Positions 25,516 to 33,633 are shown, numbered from the stretch's first letter. The stretch is DNA of 64,000 nt from Streptomyces sparsogenes (GCF_001704635.1 NZ_MAXF01000103.1:33898-97897), one strand, 5' to 3'. Notes: generated by a model from the letters alone, not told the origin. Translations and numbers: made by a program.

Positions 25516-25575
25516 GATCCGGGGTGAAGCCGGGTGATCCGGGGTGAAGCCGGGTGAGCCGGAGTGAACCGGGGG
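25516..25575. repeat. 10/20-bp tandem repeat after proS
   Basis: Two identical copies of GATCCGGGGTGAAGCCGGGT (25516-25535, 25536-25555) and a third degenerate copy (25556-25575); the finer period is 10 bp with consensus GANCCGGRGT, six units. Noncoding. Confidence 0.8.
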
Positions 25576-25684
25576 AGTGGCGGGCGGGGTGTTACGTACC
25601 GCCTTGGTGCGCGGTGGGTGCCTCGTCCACACATTTGCGCACCCGCCCTCCTCGGGGCGCATCAGCGCTGAACTGACTGGTACG

Positions 25685-25699
25685 TGCAAATTATTTGCG
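25685..25699 (+). promoter_or_regulatory. Fur-family-like palindrome before SprT-like gene
   Basis: TGCAAATTATTTGCG contains a perfect 6-1-6 dyad (GCAAAT-T-ATTTGC). It agrees at 11 of 14 defined positions with the Zur consensus TGAAAATnATTTTCA as I remember it, and the internal mismatches are symmetric. It lies about 50 bp before the start of a predicted zinc protein and is an AT-rich island in GC-rich DNA. A lone ATTTGC half site is at 25633-25638. The regulator is inferred only. Confidence 0.5.
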
Positions 25700-25746
25700 A
25701 TGCCCCGGAATCGGAACACCGGGCCCTCCCCGCTCGTTATCACGAC

Positions 25747-26340
25747 GTGAGCACGACACCACCTGTACTCGCCGCGGAACTGGCGCAGGCGTGGGCCGAC
25801 ATTCAACGGCACCACCCCGAGCTGCCGGATCTCGCCGCGCCCGAATCGCTGATCGGAGAGTCGTCGTCCGCGTGTGGCGCCGAGCTCTCCTTCGAACGGC
25901 TGCTGCACGAGGCAGTCCATGGCATCGCCGCGGCGCGAGGTGTCCGTGACACCTCGCGCGCCGGCCGCTACCACAACCGACGGTTCCTGGCCATCGCCGA
26001 GGAGCTGGGCCTGGACCACTCCGATGAGCCGCATCCCAGCAGCGGCTTCTCCCTGGTCACGCTCAGCCCCGAGGCGAGAAGGCGCTATCGGCCGACCATC
26101 GACCGGCTGCAGCGTGCCCTCAAGGCGCACACCGTGGCGACCGCCGCCGACACCGCCCGCACCTTCCGCGGGCCGGCCGCCCGGCACGGTTCGTCGGGCG
26201 GTGGGGTCCGGGTGAAGGCGGTGTGCGACTGCGGGCGCAATGTCCGCGTCGTCCCGTCGGTGCTGGCCCAGGCGCCGATCATGTGCGGGGGATGCGGGAA
26301 GCCGTTCCGTATCCCGGAGGCGGTGGCCGCGGTCGGCTGA
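25747..26340 (+). CDS. SprT-like zinc-metallopeptidase-fold protein
   Basis: 197 aa. LLHEAVHGIA gives an HExxH motif (H54, E55, H58), followed by TSRAGRYHNRRFLAIAEELGL, where the His/Glu supply a third ligand, as in SprT-like proteins. The C-terminus has a four-cysteine zinc ribbon (CDCGRN ... MCGGCGK). GTG at 25747 is chosen; no clear ribosome site. The family is common in Streptomyces between proS/ffh and rpsP, of unknown role. A Fur-family-like palindrome lies upstream. Confidence 0.7.
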   Translation: MSTTPPVLAAELAQAWADIQRHHPELPDLAAPESLIGESSSACGAELSFERLLHEAVHGIAAARGVRDTSRAGRYHNRRFLAIAEELGLDHSDEPHPSSGFSLVTLSPEARRRYRPTIDRLQRALKAHTVATAADTARTFRGPAARHGSSGGGVRVKAVCDCGRNVRVVPSVLAQAPIMCGGCGKPFRIPEAVAAVG

Positions 26341-26495
26341 CCTGTCACGGTGTGGCACAATGGTCTGCTGTACTCGACAGCCGACCAGGACCCCTCTCTC
26401 CTCCGGCTGACGCGTCCATCGGGCACTCGGGTACCGCAACCCCACGCGGCACTTCGCGGTGCTCAATCACGTCAAGACCAGGAGACACCACTCCC

Positions 26496-26945
26496 GTGGC
26501 AGTCAAGATCAAGCTGAAGCGTCTGGGCAAGATCCGTTCGCCTCACTACCGCATCGTCGTCGCCGACTCCCGTACCCGCCGTGACGGCCGGGCCATCGAG
26601 GAGATCGGTCTGTACCACCCGGTGCAGAACCCCTCGCGCATCGAGGTCGACTCGGAGCGCGCGCAGTACTGGCTGAGCGTCGGCGCGCAGCCGACCGAGC
26701 CGGTGCTCGCCATCCTCAAGGTCACCGGCGACTGGCAGAAGTTCAAGGGCCTGCCCGCCCCGGCCCCGATGCTCGTCGCCGAGCCGAAGGCCGACAAGCG
26801 TGCGCTGTTCGAGGCGGCCGCCAAGGACAGCGGTGCCGAGCCGAAGGGTGAGGCCATCACCCCGAAGGCGAAGAAGTCCGACAAGAAGGCGGACGAGGCG
26901 GCTGCTGACGCGGCGGCCGAGTCCACCGAGTCGACCGAGGCCTGA
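26496..26945 (+). CDS. rpsP: Ribosomal protein S16
   Basis: 149 aa. The S16 core KIKLKRLGKIRSPHYRIVVADSR...GRAIEEIGLYHP...YWLSVGAQPTEPV is intact. An extra 60-residue Lys/Ala/Glu-rich tail (KAKKSDKKADEAAADAAAES) is typical of actinomycete S16. GTG at 26496 with AGGAG at 26480-26484. First gene of the rpsP-khpA-rimM-trmD-rplS series. Confidence 0.96.
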   Translation: MAVKIKLKRLGKIRSPHYRIVVADSRTRRDGRAIEEIGLYHPVQNPSRIEVDSERAQYWLSVGAQPTEPVLAILKVTGDWQKFKGLPAPAPMLVAEPKADKRALFEAAAKDSGAEPKGEAITPKAKKSDKKADEAAADAAAESTESTEA

Positions 26946-26947
26946 GG

Positions 26948-27187
26948 ATGCTCGAGGAGGCCCTCGAGCACCTGGTCAAGGGCATCGTCGACAACCCCGA
27001 CGACGTGCAGGTCGCCTCGCGCAACCTGCGGCGCGGGCGCGTTCTCGAGGTGCGGGTTCACCCCGACGACCTCGGCAAGGTGATCGGCCGTAACGGCCGG
27101 ACCGCCCGCGCCCTGCGCACCGTCGTGGGCGCCCTCGGCGGCCGTGGCATCCGCGTCGACCTCGTCGACGTGGACCAGGTTCGCTGA
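26948..27187 (+). CDS. khpA: KH-domain RNA-binding protein KhpA
   Basis: 79 aa, a single KH domain with the GxxG loop in KVIGRNGRTARALRTVV. Starts two bases after the rpsP stop with GAGG in the overlap. Its position between S16 and RimM is conserved in Gram-positives; KhpA binds RNA, often with a KhpB partner. Confidence 0.93.
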   Translation: MLEEALEHLVKGIVDNPDDVQVASRNLRRGRVLEVRVHPDDLGKVIGRNGRTARALRTVVGALGGRGIRVDLVDVDQVR

Positions 27188-27269
27188 GCAGCGTCAAGAA
27201 GAGCACCGGCACGGGCCGGGGAGGGCTTAGGGCCGTCCCCGGCCCGTGTGTGTGAAGGGACAGCGAACA

Positions 27270-27854
27270 GTGCAGTTGGTTGTGGCGCGGATCGGCCGTG
27301 CCCACGGCATCAAGGGTGAGGTCACCGTCGAGGTGCGCACCGACGAGCCGGAGCTCCGGCTCGCCCCGGGGGCCGTCCTGGCCACCGACCCGTCCTCGGT
27401 CGGGCCGCTGACCATCGAGACCGGCCGGGTGCACAGCGGCCGCCTGCTGCTGCGCTTCGCGGGGGTCGCGGACCGCACGGCCGCCGAGGCGCTGCGCAAC
27501 ACCCTGCTCATCGCGGAGGTCGACCCCGAGGAGACCCCGGAGGACCCCGAGGAGTACTACGACCACCAGCTGATCGACCTGGACGTGGTCACGGTCGACG
27601 GCACGGAGGTCGGGCGGATCGCGGAGATCTCCCATCTGCCGTACCAGGACCTGCTGGTCGTCCGGCGGCCCGACGGTGGCGAGGTGCTGGTCCCCTTCGT
27701 CTCCCAGGTGGTTCCCGAGATCGACCTCGAGGGGCAGCGGGCCGTCATCGACCCGCCGCCCGGCCTGCTCGACGACACCCAGGCCGAGGTCGCCCGCGGC
27801 CAGGCCCCCGAAGAGCCGGGCGGCCGGGGCGGCGCGGACCGCGGGGGCGCGTGA
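27270..27854 (+). CDS. rimM: 16S rRNA processing protein RimM
   Basis: 194 aa, binds S19 and assists maturation of the 30S head. The start QLVVARIGRAHGIKGEVTVEVRTDEP and the PRC-barrel part YYDHQLIDLDVVTVDG...LLVVRRPDGGEVLVPFVSQVVPEID fit the family. GTG at 27270 with AAGGGA nine bases upstream. The extra C-terminus is Gly/Arg-rich. Its stop overlaps the trmD ATG. Confidence 0.95.
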   Translation: MQLVVARIGRAHGIKGEVTVEVRTDEPELRLAPGAVLATDPSSVGPLTIETGRVHSGRLLLRFAGVADRTAAEALRNTLLIAEVDPEETPEDPEEYYDHQLIDLDVVTVDGTEVGRIAEISHLPYQDLLVVRRPDGGEVLVPFVSQVVPEIDLEGQRAVIDPPPGLLDDTQAEVARGQAPEEPGGRGGADRGGA

Positions 27855-28834
27855 TGCGGCTCGACGTCGTCACGATCTTCCCGGAGTACCTGGAGCCGCT
27901 CAACGTCTCGCTGGTCGGCAAGGCGCGCGCCCGCGGACAGCTGGACGTACGCGTCCACGACCTGCGGGACTGGACGCACGACCGGCACAACACCGTCGAT
28001 GACACCCCGTACGGGGGTGGGCCCGGCATGGTCATGAAGCCCGAGCCGTGGGGCGAGGCGCTGGACCAGATCATCGAGTCGGGGGACGACGGGGACGGGG
28101 CGGCGAAGCTGCCCACGCTGGTCGTGCCCACCCCCAGCGGCCGCCAGTTCACCCAGGCACTCGCCGTCGAGCTCGCCGAGCGCCCCTGGCTGGTCTTCGC
28201 CCCCGCCCGCTACGAGGGCATCGACCGCCGGGTGATCGACGAGTACGCCGAGCGCCTGGACGTGTACGAGGTCTCCATCGGCGACTACGTGCTGGCCGGC
28301 GGGGAGGCCGCGGTCCTGGTGATCACGGAGGCCGTGGCCCGGCTGCTGCCCGGTGTGCTGGGCAACGCGGAGTCGCACCGCGACGACTCCTTCGCCCCCG
28401 GCGCCATGGCCGATCTGCTGGAGGGCCCGGTCTACACCAAGCCGCCGGAGTGGCGCGGCCGGGGCATCCCCGAGGTGCTGCTCAGCGGCCACCACGGCAA
28501 GGTCGCGCGCTGGCGCAGGGACGAGGCGTTCCGCCGCACCAGCCGCAACCGGCCCGACCTCATAGAGCGTTGCGACCCGGCGGCGCTGGACAAGCACGAC
28601 CGCAAGCTCCTGGCGGAGCTGGGCTGGGAAGAAGGCCCCGTGAGCGAGCCAAAGGGCGCGCCCCTGTCGAAAGGGCTGAGGAGGAGGGACCGAGGGCTCG
28701 AATCCGATATGCCGCTCCGCGGCGCGGGGGACCGTGCGACGAAGCCCGTCGACAGGGGACCCGAGCGCCCGGAGGCGAGCGAACACGATCAAGGGCCTCG
28801 ATTTGGGCGGCCGGGCGGGGCCGTGGAAGAATAG
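27854..28834 (+). CDS. trmD: tRNA (guanine37-N1)-methyltransferase TrmD
   Basis: 326 aa; SPOUT methyltransferase making m1G37. Signatures include VVTIFPEYLEPL, DDTPYGGGPGMVMKPEP, PARYEGIDRRVIDEYA, SIGDYVLAGGEAA and the trefoil-knot ESHRDDSF. The family core ends near residue 265 (AELGWEEGP); the following about 60 residues (nt 28640-28834) are Arg/Gly/Pro-rich and unlike TrmD, containing one copy of a 15-bp direct repeat. The tail probably reflects stop-codon loss into former intergenic DNA. Confidence 0.93.
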   Translation: MRLDVVTIFPEYLEPLNVSLVGKARARGQLDVRVHDLRDWTHDRHNTVDDTPYGGGPGMVMKPEPWGEALDQIIESGDDGDGAAKLPTLVVPTPSGRQFTQALAVELAERPWLVFAPARYEGIDRRVIDEYAERLDVYEVSIGDYVLAGGEAAVLVITEAVARLLPGVLGNAESHRDDSFAPGAMADLLEGPVYTKPPEWRGRGIPEVLLSGHHGKVARWRRDEAFRRTSRNRPDLIERCDPAALDKHDRKLLAELGWEEGPVSEPKGAPLSKGLRRRDRGLESDMPLRGAGDRATKPVDRGPERPEASEHDQGPRFGRPGGAVEE

Positions 28835-28929
28835 GTCGCTGCCGTACGTCCGGTGTGCGCCCCTGCCACAGGGGGATCGACGCCCACCCGACCAGGCGGC
28901 ACTCCGAATCATCATCCGATATGCCGCTG
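28702..28929. repeat. 15-bp direct repeat pair, trmD tail / rplS leader
   Basis: ATCCGATATGCCGCT occurs at 28702-28716 (inside the trmD extension) and again at 28915-28929, just before rplS. The 213-bp spacing brackets the trmD 3' end and most of the rplS leader, as after insertion or local duplication. Confidence 0.7.
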
Positions 28930-28947
28930 ATGACCTGTGGCATCAGC
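28926..28947 (+). promoter_or_regulatory. Hairpin immediately before the rplS ribosome site
   Basis: GCTGATG (28926-28932) pairs with CATCAGC (28941-28947) around an 8-base loop; GAGGAAAG follows directly. This position could allow L19 feedback or serve as an RNA-processing site. Function inferred. Confidence 0.45.
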
Positions 28948-28964
28948 GAGGAAAGCAGACACTC

Positions 28965-29315
28965 ATGTCTCACCTGCTCGACACCGTCGACGCCGCGTCG
29001 CTGCGCAGCGACATCCCGACCTTCCGCCCCGGTGACACGGTCAACGTGCACGTCCGCGTCATCGAGGGCAACCGCTCCCGTGTCCAGCAGTTCAAGGGCG
29101 TCGTCATCCGCCGCCAGGGTTCCGGCGTGCGCGAGAGCTTCACCGTCCGCAAGGTGAGCTTCAGCGTCGGCGTCGAGCGCACCTTCCCGGTGCACACCCC
29201 GATCGTCGAGAAGATCGAGGTCGTCACCCGCGGTGACGTCCGCCGCGCCAAGCTGTACTACCTGCGTGACCTCCGCGGCAAGGCCGCGAAGATCAAGGAG
29301 AAGCGCGACAACTGA
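28965..29315 (+). CDS. rplS: Ribosomal protein L19
   Basis: 116 aa with the L19 signatures FRPGDTVNVHVRVIEGNRSRVQ, FKGVVIRRQGSGVRESFTVRK and VGVERTFPVHTPIVEKIEV. ATG at 28965 preceded by GAGGAAAG. The last codons are duplicated downstream (GCGCGACAACTGA at 29303-29315 and 29321-29333), a small slippage event outside the frame. Confidence 0.96.
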   Translation: MSHLLDTVDAASLRSDIPTFRPGDTVNVHVRVIEGNRSRVQQFKGVVIRRQGSGVRESFTVRKVSFSVGVERTFPVHTPIVEKIEVVTRGDVRRAKLYYLRDLRGKAAKIKEKRDN

Positions 29316-29377
29316 CTTTTGCGCGACAACTGAGCTACTGCCGGGCGACACGGGCGGGCCGGATAGGCTCTGGCCCG

Positions 29378-30163
29378 ATGGAGACCGACGCACAGCTCTC
29401 GGAGCGCGACCGCTCCTCCCGTTCCCCCGAGGGACCGGAGGAGGGGTCGCGCTCTTCGCGTACGCGGCGGGCGCTCCGGTGGCTGACCGGGGGCGGGCCC
29501 TGGCGCCGGGCGGGGGTGCTCGCGGCGGCCTGCGTCGCCTTCGTCCTGCTGCTGAGCGCCTTCGTGGTGCAGCCCTTCCTGATCCCCAGCGGATCGATGG
29601 AGAACACGTTTCGGCCCGGAGACCGGGTCCTGGTGAACAAGCTGGCGTACCGTTTCGGTGACACGCCGCGCCGCGGTGACGTCATCGTGTTCGACGGCAC
29701 CGGATCCTTCGTGCAGGAGGAGCCGTCCCAGAATCCGGTGGCGGCGCTGCTGCGAGGAGCGGCCGCGGCGGTCGGGCTGGCCGAGCCGGCCGAGACCGAC
29801 TACATCAAGCGTGTGGTGGGCGTGGGCGGTGACCGCGTCAGGTGCTGCGACAAGCGGGGGAGGATCGAGGTGAACGGGCAGCCGGTCGACGAGGACTACC
29901 TGTTTCCGGGGGACGCCCCGTCACAGGTCCCGTTCGACATCGTGGTGCCGCGCGGCAAGCTGTGGGTCATGGGGGACCACCGCGCCGACTCCAGGGACTC
30001 GCGGGACCACCTCGGCGAGCCGGGCGGCGGATCGGTCCCGGTCGACAAGGTGATCGGACGGGTGGACTGGATCGGCTGGCCGGTCGGCCGCTGGAGGTCG
30101 GTGCACCGCCCGGAGGGTTTCGCGCGCGTGCCGGATCCGGCCCCGGGCGGCGGCCATGGGTAG
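29378..30163 (+). CDS. sipW: Type I signal peptidase (first of four)
   Basis: 261 aa. Cytoplasmic basic/acidic N-terminus, one membrane anchor (VLAAACVAFVLLLSAFVVQ), then the catalytic box PSGSMENTF with Ser73 and the general base Lys144 in YIKRVVGVGGD; box E is VMGDHRADSRDSRDHLG. A -10-like TAGGCT (29364-29369) lies nine bases before the ATG and there is no ribosome site, so the mRNA may be leaderless. Symbol by synteny with sipW-X-Y-Z of S. lividans. Its stop overlaps sipX. Confidence 0.92.
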   Translation: METDAQLSERDRSSRSPEGPEEGSRSSRTRRALRWLTGGGPWRRAGVLAAACVAFVLLLSAFVVQPFLIPSGSMENTFRPGDRVLVNKLAYRFGDTPRRGDVIVFDGTGSFVQEEPSQNPVAALLRGAAAAVGLAEPAETDYIKRVVGVGGDRVRCCDKRGRIEVNGQPVDEDYLFPGDAPSQVPFDIVVPRGKLWVMGDHRADSRDSRDHLGEPGGGSVPVDKVIGRVDWIGWPVGRWRSVHRPEGFARVPDPAPGGGHG

Positions 30164-31331
30164 CCGTGGGCGGTCCCGGCACGCGAGCGGCCGCCCCGGT
30201 CCCGCGCACAGCGTGGAGGCCCCGCGCACGGGGCCGCGGCTGGGCGGGCGGGCGGAGCGGCGCAAGGTGCAGCGCCGTATCAAGCGCAGACGGCGCCGTT
30301 CGGCCATCAAGGAGATCCCGATCCTGATCGGGGTGGCGCTGCTGATCGCCCTGGTGCTCAAGACCTTCCTGGTCCAGGCGTTCGTGATCCCGTCGGGCTC
30401 GATGGAGCAGACGATCAGGATCGGTGACCGGGTGCTGGTGGACAAACTCACGCCGTGGTTCGGCTCGAAGCCGTCGCGCGGCGATGTGGTGGTCTTCAAG
30501 GACCCCGGGGGCTGGCTGGAGGACGAGCGGAAGCCGCCCGCGGAGGACCCGGTGGTCATCAAGCAGGCCAAGGAGTTCCTGACCTGGATCGGGCTGCTGC
30601 CGTCGTCGAACGAGCAGGATCTGATCAAGCGGGTGGTCGGGATCGGCGGCGACACGGTCGAGTGCTGTGACAAGCAGGGCCGGGTGACGGTCAACGGCAC
30701 GCCGCTGGACGAGCCGTATCTGCACCCGGGTAATGTGCCCTCGGAGCGCCGGTTCAAGGTGACCGTCCCCGAGGGACGGATCTTCGTGATGGGTGACCAC
30801 CGGGAGAATTCGGCGGACTCCCGGGTCCATCTGGACGAGCCCGACCACGGCACCGTCTCGGACGACCTCGTCGTCGGCCGCGCCGTGGTGATCGCGTGGC
30901 CCTTCAGCCATTGGCGGCGCCTGGAGGAACCCGACACCTATGCGTCGGTGAAGGACGCGCCGAGCGGGGCGACGCAGGCGCGGAGCTCGCCGCATAGGCT
31001 GTCCTCGGATCAGCAAGGGTTGGTCCAGCTCCCGACCCCTGCGGAACTCCCGCTCGTTATGGGAGTGGTGGGCCTGCGCCGTTCGTGGCGCGGGCGGCAG
31101 CGCGGCGTGAGGAGAGAATGTGGGGGATTTGGCGGTAGGCGCTCGATCCGGTCACGAAGAGCCCGAAAGGCAGCCGGGGGCGAGCGGAGAGCCACCCGCG
31201 AGCGGGGAGCGCCCGGCCGGTGCGCCCTCGGGCGGGGCCCCCGACGCGACACAGGCGCCGGGGGGTCCCGGTGCCACGGACGCCGCGCCCGGCCCGGCGG
31301 GCGGCTCCCAGGCCGCTCCGGGCTCCTCTGA
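30156..31331 (+). CDS. sipX: Type I signal peptidase (second of four)
   Basis: 391 aa as an open frame. Basic N-terminus (RIKRRRRRSAIKE), anchor IPILIGVALLIALVLKTFLVQAFVI, catalytic PSGSMEQTI (Ser82) and LIKRVVGIGGDTVECC with the Lys base, and VMGDHRENSADSRVHLD. After the domain (about residue 255) comes a segment with LPLVMGVVGL, then an Arg-rich tail. The last 212 bases overlap sipY in another frame; homologues are, as I recall, about 320 aa, so the final 70 residues are probably a stop-loss or frameshift extension. ATG overlaps the sipW stop. Confidence 0.9.
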   Translation: MGSRGRSRHASGRPGPAHSVEAPRTGPRLGGRAERRKVQRRIKRRRRRSAIKEIPILIGVALLIALVLKTFLVQAFVIPSGSMEQTIRIGDRVLVDKLTPWFGSKPSRGDVVVFKDPGGWLEDERKPPAEDPVVIKQAKEFLTWIGLLPSSNEQDLIKRVVGIGGDTVECCDKQGRVTVNGTPLDEPYLHPGNVPSERRFKVTVPEGRIFVMGDHRENSADSRVHLDEPDHGTVSDDLVVGRAVVIAWPFSHWRRLEEPDTYASVKDAPSGATQARSSPHRLSSDQQGLVQLPTPAELPLVMGVVGLRRSWRGRQRGVRRECGGFGGRRSIRSRRARKAAGGERRATRERGAPGRCALGRGPRRDTGAGGSRCHGRRARPGGRLPGRSGLL

Positions 31332-32289
31332 GACCCCGGTCCCGCTCGGCAAGCCGGGTTCTCCCGACGCCTCGGACCCTCCTGCGGACCCGCCGGACGG
31401 TTCGGGCTCTTCCGGTTCCCCCGATTCCCCGGGCGGCTCCTCCGGAGGTTCCTCCGACTCCTCCGACGGCGAGGACGGCCCGGACGACAAGCCCGAGGGG
31501 GCCAAGGACAAGAAGCCGCGCTCGTTCTGGCGCGAGCTGCCGATCCTGGTGGGCATCGCCCTGCTGCTCGCCCTGCTGATCAAGACCTTCCTGGTGCAGG
31601 CGTTCTCCATTCCCTCCGACTCGATGCAGAACACGCTGCAGCGCGGCGACCGGGTGCTGGTGGACAAGCTGACCCCGTGGTTCGGCGCCGAGCCGGAGCG
31701 CGGCGAGGTCGTCGTCTTCCACGACCCGGGCGGCTGGCTCGGCGACGAGACCCAGCAGTCCGACTCGGGCCCGCTCGCCAGGGGTGTCCAGCGGGTGCTG
31801 AGCTTCATCGGCCTGATGCCGTCCGCGGAGGAGAAGGACCTGATCAAGCGGGTCATCGCGGTCGGCGGGGACACGGTCGAGTGCCAGAAGGGCGGGCCGG
31901 TCAAGGTCAACGGCAAGGCGCTGAACGAGAAGGGGTACATCTTCCCCGGCGGCACGCCGTGCGACGACAAGCCGTTCGGCCCGATCAAGGTGCCCAAGGG
32001 CCGGATCTGGGTGATGGGCGACCACCGCCAGGACTCGCTGGACTCCCGCTACCACCAGGACCTGAACAACGGCACGGTGTCGGTGGACCAGGTCGTCGGG
32101 CGGGCCATCGTCATCGCCTGGCCGGTCGACCGCTGGTCCACCCTCCCCGTCCCCGGCACCTTCGACCAGCCGGGGCTGGGCGCGGCGGCCTCCATGGCCC
32201 CCTCGGCGCTCGGCTTCGCGGGCGCGGTGCCGATCGTGCTGTGGCGCCGTCGGCGGCTGGTCCGCAAGGCGCGCGGGACGGTTGACTGA
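31120..32289 (+). CDS. sipY: Type I signal peptidase (third of four), long disordered N-terminus
   Basis: 389 aa. About 135 N-terminal residues are Gly/Pro/Ser/Asp-rich and certainly disordered in the cytoplasm, then the anchor LPILVGIALLLALLIKTFLVQAF, catalytic PSDSMQNTL (Ser168), LIKRVIAVGGDTVEC with the Lys base, and VMGDHRQDSLDSRYH. A second membrane segment (ALGFAGAVPIVLW) and a basic end follow. GTG at 31120 with GAGGAGAG just upstream. SipY is the major enzyme in S. lividans. Overlaps the sipX tail. Confidence 0.93.
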   Translation: MGDLAVGARSGHEEPERQPGASGEPPASGERPAGAPSGGAPDATQAPGGPGATDAAPGPAGGSQAAPGSSETPVPLGKPGSPDASDPPADPPDGSGSSGSPDSPGGSSGGSSDSSDGEDGPDDKPEGAKDKKPRSFWRELPILVGIALLLALLIKTFLVQAFSIPSDSMQNTLQRGDRVLVDKLTPWFGAEPERGEVVVFHDPGGWLGDETQQSDSGPLARGVQRVLSFIGLMPSAEEKDLIKRVIAVGGDTVECQKGGPVKVNGKALNEKGYIFPGGTPCDDKPFGPIKVPKGRIWVMGDHRQDSLDSRYHQDLNNGTVSVDQVVGRAIVIAWPVDRWSTLPVPGTFDQPGLGAAASMAPSALGFAGAVPIVLWRRRRLVRKARGTVD

Positions 32290-32330
32290 CGCCCGTACGC
32301 ACGTCTGCTACGTGAGGCAGGAGCACTGGA

Positions 32331-33083
32331 ATGAGCGGAGCCCGGCAGGCCGGAGGCGGCAAGGGGCGCGGGAGCCTGGTGTCCGGGCTGGCGGTCGGGG
32401 TCGGCTGTGTGCTGTTCCTGGGCGCGTTCGTGTGGGGAGCGGTGGTCTACAAGCCGTACACGGTCCCGACCGACTCGATGGCGCCGACCATCGGCCGGGG
32501 TGACCGCGTGCTCGCGGAGCGAATAGACGGCGACGAGGTGCGCCGTGGCGACGTGGTCGTCTTCAAGGACGCGCTCTGGGGCGATCTGCCCATGGTCAAG
32601 CGGGTCGTGGGGGTCGGCGGTGACAAGGTCGCCTGCTGTGACGAGCAGGGGCGGCTGACGGTGAACGGCACCCCCCTTGACGAACCGTATCTGCAGAGCA
32701 GGAAGCCGGCCTCGCCCACCGTCTTCTCGGCGACCGTGCCCAAGGGGAAGCTGTTCCTGCTGGGCGACCACCGCGCCGACTCCCTGGACTCCCGGGTGCA
32801 CCTGGCCGACCGCACCGGCGGGGCCGTCCCACGCGGCGCGGTGAGCGGCCGGGTGGACGCCCGGGCCTGGCCGCTGGACTTGGGGATGCTGGAGCGCCCG
32901 AAGGCGTTCGAGGCGCTGCCGGGCGGCGTCTCGCGGCCCGGCCCGCTGCGGCTGATCCTCGGCTCCGCCGTGGCCGGGGCGGTGCTCATCCTGGCGGGCG
33001 CGGCGTACGGGCCGCTGGCGCGCCGGCTGGGGCGCGGCGCCAGGCGCGGCGAGAAGCGGCCGGAGGTGGCGAGCGGTGTCTGA
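32331..33083 (+). CDS. sipZ: Type I signal peptidase (fourth of four)
   Basis: 250 aa. Anchor GLAVGVGCVLFLGAFVWGAVV, catalytic PTDSMAPTI (Ser49), Lys base in MVKRVVGVGGDKVACC, box E LLGDHRADSLDSRVH, and a second C-terminal membrane segment (LILGSAVAGAVLILAGAAYG). CAGGAG precedes the ATG. The stop overlaps the Nudix gene start. Confidence 0.93.
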   Translation: MSGARQAGGGKGRGSLVSGLAVGVGCVLFLGAFVWGAVVYKPYTVPTDSMAPTIGRGDRVLAERIDGDEVRRGDVVVFKDALWGDLPMVKRVVGVGGDKVACCDEQGRLTVNGTPLDEPYLQSRKPASPTVFSATVPKGKLFLLGDHRADSLDSRVHLADRTGGAVPRGAVSGRVDARAWPLDLGMLERPKAFEALPGGVSRPGPLRLILGSAVAGAVLILAGAAYGPLARRLGRGARRGEKRPEVASGV

Positions 33084-33594
33084 CGGGGCCGGTGCGGACG
33101 ACCGCGCCGAGGGCCCGCTGCGGAAGGTCGCGCGGGTGGTCCTGCTCGACCCGCGGGACCGGATCCTGCTGCTGCACGGCTTCGAGCCGGCGGACCCGTC
33201 GACGACCTGGTGGTTCACCCCGGGCGGCGGGCTCGAGGGCGAGGAGAGCCGGGAGCAGGCGGCGCGCCGGGAGCTGGCGGAGGAGACCGGGATCACCGAG
33301 GTGGAGCTGGGCCCGGTGCTGTGGCGGCGGGTGTGCTCCTTCCCGTTCGACGGGCGGCGCTGGCACCAGGACGAGTGGTACTACCTGGGCCGTACGGAGC
33401 AGACCGCGACCCGGACCGGCGGCCAGACGGAGCTGGAGCGGCGCTCCGTCACGGGGCTGCGCTGGTGGGCGATCGAGGAGCTGGCCCGGGTGCGGGAGCC
33501 GGTGTACCCGTCACGGCTCGTGGAACTGTTGCGTAGGCTGCTCGACGAGGGACCCCCGACTGCGCCGGTGATCCTGGAGACTGAACGCGTCTGA
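33076..33594 (+). CDS. Nudix hydrolase (MutT-like)
   Basis: 172 aa. Nudix box GGGLEGEESREQAARRELAEETGI fits GX5EX7REUXEEXGU (written here across positions about 54-77). Hydrolyses nucleoside-diphosphate-linked substrates; specificity unknown. GTG at 33076 overlaps the sipZ stop, an association with the sip cluster also known in S. lividans. Confidence 0.92.
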   Translation: MSDGAGADDRAEGPLRKVARVVLLDPRDRILLLHGFEPADPSTTWWFTPGGGLEGEESREQAARRELAEETGITEVELGPVLWRRVCSFPFDGRRWHQDEWYYLGRTEQTATRTGGQTELERRSVTGLRWWAIEELARVREPVYPSRLVELLRRLLDEGPPTAPVILETERV

Positions 33595-33633
33595 CGCACA
33601 ATGGGGGGACGCACGGCTGAAGGGGAACATGCC

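Noticed and set aside
22786..26466. Minus-strand open frame of about 1226 codons across the methyltransferase and proS
   Set aside because: A shadow of proS and of the methyltransferase in another frame; no conserved motif.
33601..33633. Upstream ATG for the DUF2469 gene
   Set aside because: No ribosome site and no family similarity before the ATG at 33634, which has AAGGGGAAC.
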